Source of the DNA: Bacteroides faecalis
GTDB taxonomy: Bacteria; Bacteroidota; Bacteroidia; Bacteroidales; Bacteroidaceae
Assembly: GCF_003865075.1 (NCBI RefSeq)
Contig: NZ_BHWB01000029.1
Coordinates: 1 to 34,649 of the forward strand
Direction of reading: 5' to 3'
DNA: 34,649 nucleotides
Below the pieces are notes generated by a model. The model worked only from the letters and a program-made list of their open reading frames with translations. It had not been told where the DNA came from and did no database searches. Shown here in pieces: positions 8,391 through 15,367 of this stretch. The translations under genes were made by a program, and so were the position numbers. Each line of letters starts with the position of its first letter. The first letter of the stretch is position 1.

Positions 8391-10399
8391 ATGTCACAAC
8401 AAGAAGACGATTTGAGGGCATTGGCGAAAATCATGGATTTTCTGCGTGCCGTGAGTATCATTTTAGTGGTCATGAACGTGTACTGGTTCTGCTACGAAGC
8501 CATCCGGCTGTGGGGCGTGAACATCGGCGTGGTGGACAAAATCCTTCTGAACTTCGACCGCACGGCGGGGCTGTTCCATTCCATTCTCTACACGAAGCTG
8601 TTTTCCGTCCTTTTGCTTGCCTTGTCCTGTCTGGGTACGAAGGGTGTCAAGGGTGAGAAAATCACTTGGGGGAGAATCTGGACAGCATTTGCCGTCGGGT
8701 TCGTGCTGTTTTTCCTGAACTGGTGGTTGCTGCCCCTGCCGCTGCCGCTTGAAGCGGTGACGGGACTGTATGTCCTTACCATTGGAACGGGCTATGTCTG
8801 CCTGTTGATGGGTGGTCTGTGGATGAGCCGCCTGTTGAAGCACAACCTCATGGACGATGTATTCAACAACGAGAACGAGAGTTTCATGCAGGAAACACGG
8901 CTCATAGAAAGTGAGTATTCGGTCAATCTGCCGACACGTTTCTATTACAGGAAACGCTGGAACAACGGTTGGATCAATGTAGTTAATCCTTCCGTGCGTC
9001 CATCGTGTTGGGTACGCCGGGCAGCGGCAAGTCCTATGCCGTGGTAAACAATTTTATCAAGCAACAGATTGAAAAGGGCTTGTCAATGTACATCTACGAT
9101 TTCAAATCCAGCGACCTATCTACTATTGCCTACAACCATTTGCTGAACCACCCGGACGGCTACAAGGTAAAGCCGAAGTTCTATGTGATCAACTTCGACG
9201 ACCCGCGACGCTCTCATCGGTGCAATCCCATTCACCCGGATTTCATGGAGGATATTACAGACGCTTACGAGAGTGCGTACACGATTATGCTCAACTTAAA
9301 TAAAAGTTGGGTGCAAAAGCAGGGCGACTTTTTCGTAGAATCGCCCATCATCCTTTTCGCGGCTATTATCTGGTATCTCAAAATTTTCCAGAACGGCAAG
9401 TATTGTACATTCCCCCATGCGATTGAGTTCCTGAACCGCCGCTATGAGGATATTTTCCCGATACTGACCTCTTACCCGGAATTGGAAAACTATCTTTCTC
9501 CGTTCATGGACGCATGGCTCGGAGGGGCTGCGGAGCAGTTGATGGGGCAGATAGCAAGCGCGAAAATCCCTTTGTCAAGGATGATTTCCCCGCAGCTCTA
9601 TTGGGTGATGTCGGACAGCGAGTTCACGCTGGACATCAACAACCCCGAAGAACCGAAAATACTCTGTGTGGGCAACAATCCCGACCGTCAGAATATCTAC
9701 GGGGCCGCTCTCGGTCTGTATAACTCCCGTATCGTGAAACTCATCAACAAGAAAGGGATGCTGAAGTCGTCGGTCATCATCGACGAGCTGCCCACGATTT
9801 ATTTCAAGGGGTTGGACAACCTTATCGCCACCGCGCGAAGCAACAAGGTTGCCGTGTGTCTGGGCTTTCAGGATTTCAGCCAGTTGGTGCGCGACTACGG
9901 TGATAAAGAAGCGAAGGTCGTGATGAACACCGTCGGCAATATCTTTTCCGGTCAGGTGGTGGGTGAAACCGCCAAGACGCTTTCCGAACGCTTCGGTAAG
10001 GTGTTGCAGAAACGGCAGTCCATTTCCATCAACCGGCAGGATGTTTCCACCTCCATCAACACGCAGATGGATTCACTCATCCCGCCAAGCAAGATTTCCG
10101 GCTTGACGCAGGGTATGTTTGTCGGTTCGGTGTCCGACAACTTCAACGAGCGTATCGAGCAGAAGATTTTCCATTGCGAGATTGTCGTGGATGCCGAGAA
10201 GGTGAGGCGCGAGGAGAAAGCCTACAAGAAAATCCCCGTCATTACCGACTTTACGGACGGGGACGGCAACGACCGCATGAAGGAAACGGTTCAGGCGAAT
10301 TACAGGCGCATCAAGGAGGAAGTGAAGCAGATTGTTCAAGAGGAACTGGAACGTATCGCAAATGATGAAAACTTGAAACACCTGTTGCAGCAGAAATAA
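8391..10399 (+). pseudogene. mobC: MobC/TraG, VirD4-like coupling protein, frameshifted before the Walker A motif
   Basis: Two overlapping frames make one coupling protein. The first (from 8391) holds the membrane part: AVSIILVVMNVYWFCYEAIR and three more hydrophobic segments up to about residue 145, ending TRFYYRKRWNNGWINVVNP. The second carries RASIVLGTPGSGKSYAVVNNF (Walker A), SSVIIDELPTIYFKGL (Walker B) and the VirD4-like C-terminus. One T missing near 8989-8992 (CCTTTCC written as CCTTCC) explains the break; restored length is 669 residues, normal for the family. This protein links the relaxosome to the secretion channel. As written, the first frame ends just after the junction and the ATPase domain would be lost or be made only from the internal ATG at 9005. 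Confidence 0.88.
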
Positions 10400-10450
10400 C
10401 AGATTCCTTTATATGTGAAAAAGGGGATGTGTCAAAACACCCAAAATATG

Positions 10451-10492
10451 AAAATTACCCCTGTCACAGATATCTGTAGCAAGGGTAATTTT
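10451..10492. terminator. Bidirectional terminator between mobC and the convergent 137-aa gene
   Basis: AAAATTACCC (10451-10460) pairs with GGGTAATTTT (10483-10492), and the palindrome ACAGATATCTGT (10466-10477) lies in the loop. A-rich and T-rich flanks on both sides make it usable from both strands, which fits two genes that end toward each other. Confidence 0.85.
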
Positions 10493-10493
10493 G

Positions 10494-10907
10494 TTAAAAA
10501 GAGAGTTTTGATACCCTCTTTTTATTCTCAGATTTGAGATGCTTGTTGATGGTGGTAATGGCAAGCGTCAGCAAATAATTTTTCAGCTCTGTATCGTCTT
10601 TAAGCAGTATGCTGTATTCTTCGGCAAACATTCTCAACAGTCTGGTTCTGAGTTTCGACATTTCTTCACCGAAAGGTATCTGTCGGTTTTCTTGCCAATA
10701 CTCAATCACTACGGAAGATACCAGCCACTTGAACTCGGATTTCATCTCTTTGCCGAGTTTCTTGAAGCGGATTTGTTCGCTAATTGGCGGCTCGTTGTAT
10801 GGCATTATGTCTGCCGGGTCATAAACGGATATACTGCCGATACCATAATCCATGATTATCGGTAAATCAGTTTTTACATCATTCTTATGTTTCTTCTTTT
10901 TAGCCAT
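10494..10907 (-). CDS. Unknown 137-aa protein, second gene after the AlbA_2 regulator
   Basis: I do not recognise this protein. It starts with a lysine-rich tail (MAKKKKHKNDVK), then IIMDYGIGSISVYDPADIMPYN. The rest looks helical and soluble (FKKLGKEMKSEFKWLVSSVV, then EEMSKLRTRLLRMFAEEYSI). There are no cysteines, membrane segments or known motifs. It begins 5 bases after the stop of the upstream AlbA_2 gene on the same strand, so the two are probably translated from one message and may act together. The terminator at 10451-10492 follows directly. Confidence 0.75.
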   Translation of the reverse strand: MAKKKKHKNDVKTDLPIIMDYGIGSISVYDPADIMPYNEPPISEQIRFKKLGKEMKSEFKWLVSSVVIEYWQENRQIPFGEEMSKLRTRLLRMFAEEYSILLKDDTELKNYLLTLAITTINKHLKSENKKRVSKLSF

Positions 10908-10912
10908 ACCCG

Positions 10913-12367
10913 TTATTGTTGCAGGAAACCTTTACCTTTATCAGTAAGATAGTATTTCTGTTGCGGACTCTTGGAGCCTATGGGATAAAGTGAAAGGACC
11001 AAACCGGAATTTATTGCCGGATGGATATAGTTCTTTAAGAAATTCCTTTTATCTTTCATTCCCGTTTTCTCCATGATTTCTTTAGCAGAGAGAGTGTTGT
11101 TCCCAATAGCAGACAACAGTTTTCCTAACTGTGGGGTTACTGTGGGGTTACTATAGGGTTGCTGTGGGGGTGCTGTGGGGTCTTGTCCTACTGTAGTTCT
11201 TGTATAATGAAACACAATCCATACAGCATTGCCGTCGGTATGAAACTCCGGATCCGGAATACCGACACGGCGACATTCGTTTACCATAAGGGCTATGCCA
11301 CGTCCCCAACTCTCCAATACTGCACTTTTGTACAGCACATTGGCTACTATCAGATTTTGTGGTTCGGAATTGTGGCCACCCAACAGTTTCTCAATGGTAA
11401 TATCAGGCGGAAATGTTCCGCTGTTTTCAATCTCCACGCGGTCATCATAGATAGCAATCCCGACTGAACTGCCGGGGCGATGGTAAACACGATGTGCAAA
11501 AGCATTTATGCAACATTCTCTCAATGCCTTATATGGCACATTCAGTTCCTCTTCTCTGTACAAACCTTCAATTTTACCGGAGAGGGACAAATGCTTGAAG
11601 AAAAATGCCATTGCAGCATCCAGCAAGTTGAATATATTGCCTGTCACACGCTGATTATCTAAAAATTCATCTTTTGTCGTTCCTTTGAACCGGGCTAAAC
11701 GGAGCAGACATTGGGGATAATGGTAGAAGTTCCGTCCGAATAGGACAACGGAAGCATTGTTCAGCTTTCCATCATTCAACAAGTCAAATTTTTCAAGGAT
11801 GGTTCGGACATCCTCCTGCATAGAACCTTCCGGCAAACGTCCGCCTCTGATTCCTCCACGTACTGCGCCCAAGATTGCCGTTTCGTCAAGGTCGGATATT
11901 TTCAAGCCGGGATTTTGCATGGAATCCCAAGCATAGGTTCCGCCTCGCTGCATAACCAACAGGTTGTATATACCCTGCGGCATGGCAGATGTAACGCTCT
12001 CTATCCGTTGATAAGCCCTCCCCTTATAGGTGAACGGGCGCATATATCGTTGTTCTTCCGCTGATAAAGCTATAACACTTTTGTTCGTTCCCGGAATGTC
12101 TGTATAGGATATATCAATGGTCGCAAACGGCTCGATTCGTCTGATGGTTTCCGCAATATCGCGCTTCGTCTTGTCGCTCACTTCCTGACCGATAATCTTT
12201 CCCTTGTCGGTTACACCGAACAGCACCGTGCCGCCCGTACCGTTCAAGAAGGCACAAAGAGTTTCCATTCCACGCTCCAACTGCCCGGTAGTTTCTTTGA
12301 ACTCAACTGTCCCGCCTTCGGCTCCGGCAATCAGTCCATTCAATATTTCGAGGTTATCTATTTTCAT
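10913..12367 (-). CDS. AlbA_2 / HATPase_c_4 ATP-binding regulator
   Basis: A 484-residue protein of the large family often annotated as an ATP-binding or putative DNA-binding transcriptional regulator. The N-terminal AlbA_2 (Schlafen-like) domain has EFKETTGQL, then CAFLNGTGGTVLFGVTDKGKIIGQ at residues about 20-60. A GHKL-type HATPase_c_4 region (ALRECCINAFAHRVYHRPGS, VEIENSGTFPPDI, SWGRGIALMVNEC) spans residues about 275-385. A Pro/Gln/Thr linker (about 390-415) leads to a C-terminal winged-helix-like segment (LSAIGNNTLSAKEIMEKTG). Such proteins occur in ICEs and defence islands; their targets are mostly unknown. A -7 element at 12388-12395 lies just upstream. Confidence 0.85.
   Translation of the reverse strand: MKIDNLEILNGLIAGAEGGTVEFKETTGQLERGMETLCAFLNGTGGTVLFGVTDKGKIIGQEVSDKTKRDIAETIRRIEPFATIDISYTDIPGTNKSVIALSAEEQRYMRPFTYKGRAYQRIESVTSAMPQGIYNLLVMQRGGTYAWDSMQNPGLKISDLDETAILGAVRGGIRGGRLPEGSMQEDVRTILEKFDLLNDGKLNNASVVLFGRNFYHYPQCLLRLARFKGTTKDEFLDNQRVTGNIFNLLDAAMAFFFKHLSLSGKIEGLYREEELNVPYKALRECCINAFAHRVYHRPGSSVGIAIYDDRVEIENSGTFPPDITIEKLLGGHNSEPQNLIVANVLYKSAVLESWGRGIALMVNECRRVGIPDPEFHTDGNAVWIVFHYTRTTVGQDPTAPPQQPYSNPTVTPQLGKLLSAIGNNTLSAKEIMEKTGMKDKRNFLKNYIHPAINSGLVLSLYPIGSKSPQQKYYLTDKGKGFLQQ
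11128..11180. repeat. Degenerate 12-bp tandem repeat, G-rich on the plus strand
   Basis: About five copies of a unit near TGTGGGGTTAC lie inside the AlbA_2 gene and encode its Pro/Gln/Thr linker. The plus strand has five runs of 3-5 G separated by 6-8 bases, a pattern that can form a G-quadruplex. Confidence 0.7.
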
Positions 12368-12387
12368 CCGTCATTGATTAATACTTG

Positions 12388-12395
12388 CAAAGTTA
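12388..12395 (-). promoter_or_regulatory. Bacteroides -7 promoter element for the AlbA_2 gene
   Basis: TAACTTTG on the minus strand matches the Bacteroides -7 consensus TAnnTTTG, 20 bases before the ATG at 12367. No TTTG -33 element is seen at the usual 19-21 base distance, so the call is moderate. Confidence 0.55.
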
Positions 12396-12495
12396 ATGAT
12401 TTTAATCGGCTTTCCGGCAGATAATAGAGTGATTGTAAATGAAGAAGGATAAGAAACCGTATAATCCGGCCGCTTATCCTTTGTTTGGCATTCGT

Positions 12496-13107
12496 TTATC
12501 TCCTCATCCGCTCCAATTCATCGTCATGTCGCATCTTCGCGTTCAGTTTGTCCTGCATCTTTTCAAGGAAGTAGGTGCGACTGTCGCTTTTCCTGCGTTT
12601 GATGTCCGTATAGAAGCGGTAGCAGTCTTTGGACTCCACACCGAAAAAGGAATAGAGGACAGGAGCAAGCTCTTTCAGCGAAGCCTTGCCGCCATTGATG
12701 CAGCCGGTGGCGTAGAGGGCATAGATTAGTTCTACCAACTCGACGGCATTACCGGTCCATTGCAAGGCTGGGACTGTGGCTTTGGTTTCGGATGTGGATG
12801 TTAGTGGTGGCACGGAGGTAATTGCAGAAGCGGATACCATCTTCTGCATCTTTCGGATGAAGGATAACGCCTTGCGGATATACACAGTGACGACATTCTC
12901 CTCCGATGCCGACAAGTTCTGCGGATGGTGCTGTAATTCGATTTCGGCAAAAGCCAACGCCACAATAATATGCTTGGCATCATTGCCGCCGTAGCACAGG
13001 TTTATTACTTCCTGCACGAATCCGCCGTATGCCGTTTCCGTGCTACCGTTGTCTTTTCCGTTTATCATGGCGAAAAACTGTGTTTCCGCCAGTATGAGAT
13101 GGTTCAT
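12496..13107 (-). CDS. rteC: RteC, activator of ICE excision genes
   Basis: A 203-residue protein recognised from its C-terminal region (VELVELIYALYATGCINGGK, then the ASLKELAPVLYSFFGVE segment and the IKRRKSDSRTYFLEKMQDKL tail), which is characteristic of RteC. In CTnDOT, RteC binds upstream of the excision operon (xis2c-xis2d-exc) and switches it on after RteB has activated rteC. That target operon is not in this window. No cysteine- or metal-rich motifs are present; the fold is helical. The gene stands alone, with a 246-base upstream region packed with palindromes and a promoter-like element, consistent with its being the control point of the cascade. Confidence 0.88.
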   Translation of the reverse strand: MNHLILAETQFFAMINGKDNGSTETAYGGFVQEVINLCYGGNDAKHIIVALAFAEIELQHHPQNLSASEENVVTVYIRKALSFIRKMQKMVSASAITSVPPLTSTSETKATVPALQWTGNAVELVELIYALYATGCINGGKASLKELAPVLYSFFGVESKDCYRFYTDIKRRKSDSRTYFLEKMQDKLNAKMRHDDELERMRR

Positions 13108-13139
13108 TATCTTTTCTGTTTTGAGGGTTTACATTTGTT

Positions 13140-13161
13140 TATCAGTGTGCGCACACTGATA
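13140..13161. promoter_or_regulatory. Perfect 22-bp palindrome at the presumed rteC transcription start
   Basis: The palindrome is centred on GTGTGCGCACAC, with fully matching arms of 11 bases. It lies 33-54 bases before the rteC ATG and overlaps the start point expected from the promoter-like element at 13167-13182. It could be an operator or, in RNA, a leader hairpin. Confidence 0.75.
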
Positions 13162-13166
13162 TATGG

Positions 13167-13182
13167 TGCAAATCATAGCCCT
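13167..13182 (-). promoter_or_regulatory. Candidate sigma54 (-24/-12) promoter of rteC
   Basis: The minus strand reads AGGGCT-ATGAT-TTGCA. It keeps the GG and GC pairs of the sigma54 consensus at the correct 10-base spacing and the full TTGCA half. RteB, the known rteC activator, is of the sigma54-dependent class (GAFTGA motif), which supports it. The same bases hold TATGATTTG, one base longer than a housekeeping TAnnTTTG box, so an ordinary promoter is the alternative. Confidence 0.5.
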
Positions 13183-13281
13183 AAACACGAGAAAAGATTG
13201 TGAGAAAATTGTACTACATTGTTTTTCAGAAAGATAAAATTCAAAAATAATTTTATCCTTGATTGCATCCCTTGTGAAATG

Positions 13282-13351
13282 TGTTCAGATTCTGAACATG
13301 TGTTCACTTTCTGAGCACGGAAATCCCGCCAAGATGTTCATAATCTGAACA
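13282..13351. promoter_or_regulatory. Three TGTTCA-N5-TGAACA operator sites upstream of rteC
   Basis: The sites are TGTTCA-GATTC-TGAACA (13282-13298), TGTTCA-CTTTC-TGAGCA (13301-13317, one mismatch) and TGTTCA-TAATC-TGAACA (13335-13351). They lie about 135-190 bases upstream of the expected rteC start, the usual enhancer distance for a sigma54 activator such as RteB. The binding protein is inferred. Confidence 0.7.
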
Positions 13352-13353
13352 TT

Positions 13354-13767
13354 TTATGCCCGTGGCTCTTTATGATAGGTAAGCCGGATTACTCCGTCCC
13401 TATAAGTTTTGTTCTCCATAAGCCGCCAGTCATTCATAGGTAGTGCTGACTTGAAAAAATGCGCTCCGTTTCCGTCGATGGTTGGAACAACGTATAGTAT
13501 GATTTCATCTATCACGTTCATCCGTAACAGTCCGTTGGCATATTCGGTATTCCCGGCAGTTACTTCCAACAAATGGCAAATGCTTCCACCTTCCTCCCTC
13601 CATTCTTGAAGCACGGATACCGAATAGTCGGATGTCAGCTTATACAGGGCATTGGCACGTATTTCATCCATACCGTAATCTTCGGTTTGAAGCAACCGCT
13701 TCCGGGGATGCAGTTTCATCGGACAGCCATCTATTGAGATAACGGCAAGTAATTGTATTTTCGCCAT
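13354..13767 (-). CDS. Dihydrofolate-reductase-like protein (RibD C-terminal family)
   Basis: A 137-residue protein with the RibD-C/DHFR-like pattern: QLLAVISIDGCPMKL at the start, YSVSVLQEWREEGGSICHLLEV in the middle, and NVIDEIILYVVPTIDGNGAHFF, the typical strand-loop that ends the nucleotide-binding fold. It is shorter than most members (about 170-180 residues), with a compressed N-terminal half. Family members reduce pteridine-like or riboflavin-precursor substrates with NADPH; the substrate here is unknown. The frame is open for 45 more codons upstream, but I chose the ATG at 13767 because AAGGAAAG precedes it and the upstream codons lie over strong hairpins. It sits between rteB and rteC on the same strand. 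Confidence 0.78.
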   Translation of the reverse strand: MAKIQLLAVISIDGCPMKLHPRKRLLQTEDYGMDEIRANALYKLTSDYSVSVLQEWREEGGSICHLLEVTAGNTEYANGLLRMNVIDEIILYVVPTIDGNGAHFFKSALPMNDWRLMENKTYRDGVIRLTYHKEPRA

Positions 13768-13794
13768 AACGTATTTTCTTTCCTTTTTGGCGAG

Positions 13795-13825
13795 GCAAAA
13801 AAGTAGCGTGCAATTCACACTACTT
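13795..13825 (-). terminator. Terminator-like hairpin in the leader of the DHFR-like gene
   Basis: On the minus strand AAGTAGTGTG pairs with CACGCTACTT (one G-T pair) across a 5-base loop and is followed at once by a run of T. This is an intrinsic terminator shape, only about 28 bases before the start codon of the gene it precedes, so it may act as an attenuator. Confidence 0.65.
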
Positions 13826-13828
13826 TCA

Positions 13829-13941
13829 AGCGATGGCTCTGGTAAAGCCTTTACGGAGAGTACGTGAATGCACGCTATGCGTAAGCATAGCATAAGCATC
13901 ACGCAATCGTCTCCGTAGTTTCAATTTACCAGATTTTCGCT
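13829..13941 (-). ncRNA. Long structured leader RNA upstream of the DHFR-like gene
   Basis: Nested pairings give one long bulged stem: AGCGA (13829-13833) with TCGCT (13937-13941); TCTGGTAAA (13838-13846) with TTTACCAGA (13925-13933); TACGGAGA (13852-13859) with TCTCCGTA (13910-13917); CGTGAATGC (13863-13871) with GCATCACG (13896-13903), one bulge; GCTATGC (13874-13880) with GCATAGC (13885-13891), loop GTAA. The order promoter, stem, terminator, gene suggests a riboswitch or attenuator. I do not recognise the class; a folded-DNA element is the alternative. Confidence 0.55.
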
Positions 13942-14019
13942 CGAAACGCCTTGCGGTCTTATGTCTATATCATCGGCGAAAAGTTACCCAATCGCCTGCT
14001 ATTTTCTGAAATACAATTG

Positions 14020-14027
14020 CAAAGTTA
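14020..14027 (-). promoter_or_regulatory. Bacteroides -7 element for the structured leader
   Basis: TAACTTTG on the minus strand matches TAnnTTTG and lies just after the rteB stop. A transcript from here would carry a leader of about 245 bases, including the stem and terminator-like hairpin, before the DHFR-like gene. No clear -33 TTTG was seen. Confidence 0.5.
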
Positions 14028-14059
14028 ATTAATTATTGCCATTTACAGCCATACTCCGG

Positions 14060-15367
14060 TCAGTTTTCTTCATTCAATCCATACTCTACCAATTTATTAT
14101 ACAGCGTTGTCCTGCCGATACCCAGTATCTTTGCAGCCATTTTCTTGTTACCGGCTGCTTGTTTCAAAGCACGCAGGATACGTCCTCTTTCTTCATCCCC
14201 GCTCTTCAATGTAAAACAAGCGGAAGTAGCGGACGGTTCATTGTCAAGTTCCAAATCGGCTTCGGTTATCATATCGCCTTCTGATTGCAGGACTGCCGTC
14301 TGTATCTTCTGTTTCAACTCGCGCACGTTGCCCGGCCACGCATGGGCGAGCAGGGCATTACGGGCAGATGCGGCAAAACCTTTTACTTCACGTTCCAACT
14401 CACGGTTTGCCATTTCACGGAAGAACTCGGCCAATGGCATGATGTCTTCCGGGCAGTCGCGCAAGGGCGGCATGGTTATCACATACTCCTGCAAGCGATA
14501 GAGCAAATCCTGCCGGAACCGCTTTTCCGTTACGGCTTTCTGTAAATCCTCGTTGGTTGCAGCCACTATCCTCACGTTGGCTGTTTTGTCCTCCTTTGCT
14601 CCGACGGGACGGTAACGGCGTTCCTGTATGGCGCGGAGCAGCATCTGTTGCATCTCCATTGTTAGGTTGCCCACTTCGTCAAGGAACAGCGTGCCGCCAT
14701 CCGCTTCCAGAAAATACCCCGTCTTGTTTGCTTCGGCACCCGTAAACGCGCCCTTGACGTGTCCGAAGAAGGCGGATTGTATCAATGACGGGGACAAGGC
14801 TCCGCAGTCCACTGCCACAAAAGGTTTATCGGCAAGTTTGCTTTGTTGGTGTATATGTTGTGCGATATGTTCCTTGCCCGTACCGTTCTCGCCCAGTATC
14901 AGCACGCTCATCCGGGTGGTGGCTACAAGGCGCACACGTTTCTTGATTTTCTGATAGGCTTCGCCCTGCCGGACGAATATCGGAATGTTCCATTGTAGTC
15001 GCTTTTCATGTTCTTTTTGCAGGGTGCGGATAAGCGGTATCAGTTTATCCTCCAACAACTGTTTCTGTATGTAATCCTTTGAGCCGAGCTTCATACTTTC
15101 CACTGCCGTATGCACCTCCCCGTAATTGGTCATAACGATAAACACCTGTTGTTTGTCGTTGGCACGCATCCACCGTAACAACTCTATGCTTTCACCGTCG
15201 GGGAGGCGTAGGTCGGCAACGACAATATCATTCACCTCTGACTTTGCCAATAGTTTCTTGGCAGTGGCAAGATTATATGCAGACATAGTATCGAAGCTGT
15301 CTTTCTTCAGCAGGTTGCAGACATAATCGTTATAGACGGGGTTGTCCTCAATCACAAATACTTTCAT
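14060..15367 (-). CDS. rteB: RteB, sigma54-dependent response regulator
   Basis: A 435-residue NtrC-type regulator. The receiver domain (residues 1-115) has acidic residues in IEDN and the phosphate acceptor Asp52 in VVADLRLPDG. The AAA+ domain has Walker A GENGTGKE at 159-166, GAFTGA at 206-211 (the loop that contacts sigma54), FLDEVGN as Walker B, and the PPLRDCPEDI and HAWPGNVREL signatures. The C-terminus is a Fis-type helix-turn-helix (AAKILGIGRTTLYNKLVEYG). In CTnDOT, RteB is phosphorylated by RteA and activates rteC. Start 15367 (MKVFVIEDN) is preferred to 15394 because the receiver domain begins there; it overlaps the end of rteA by 20 bases. Confidence 0.93.
   Translation of the reverse strand: MKVFVIEDNPVYNDYVCNLLKKDSFDTMSAYNLATAKKLLAKSEVNDIVVADLRLPDGESIELLRWMRANDKQQVFIVMTNYGEVHTAVESMKLGSKDYIQKQLLEDKLIPLIRTLQKEHEKRLQWNIPIFVRQGEAYQKIKKRVRLVATTRMSVLILGENGTGKEHIAQHIHQQSKLADKPFVAVDCGALSPSLIQSAFFGHVKGAFTGAEANKTGYFLEADGGTLFLDEVGNLTMEMQQMLLRAIQERRYRPVGAKEDKTANVRIVAATNEDLQKAVTEKRFRQDLLYRLQEYVITMPPLRDCPEDIMPLAEFFREMANRELEREVKGFAASARNALLAHAWPGNVRELKQKIQTAVLQSEGDMITEADLELDNEPSATSACFTLKSGDEERGRILRALKQAAGNKKMAAKILGIGRTTLYNKLVEYGLNEEN

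Noticed and set aside
13768..13902. 45 extra codons before the DHFR-like protein
   Set aside because: The stretch covers the strong hairpins of the leader and reads MMLMLCLRIACIH, unlike the family start; a ribosome site precedes 13767.
13829..13941. Integron attC site as an explanation of the long stem
   Set aside because: The stem lacks the RYYYAAC and GTTRRRY ends of attC, and no integron integrase or cassette array is present.
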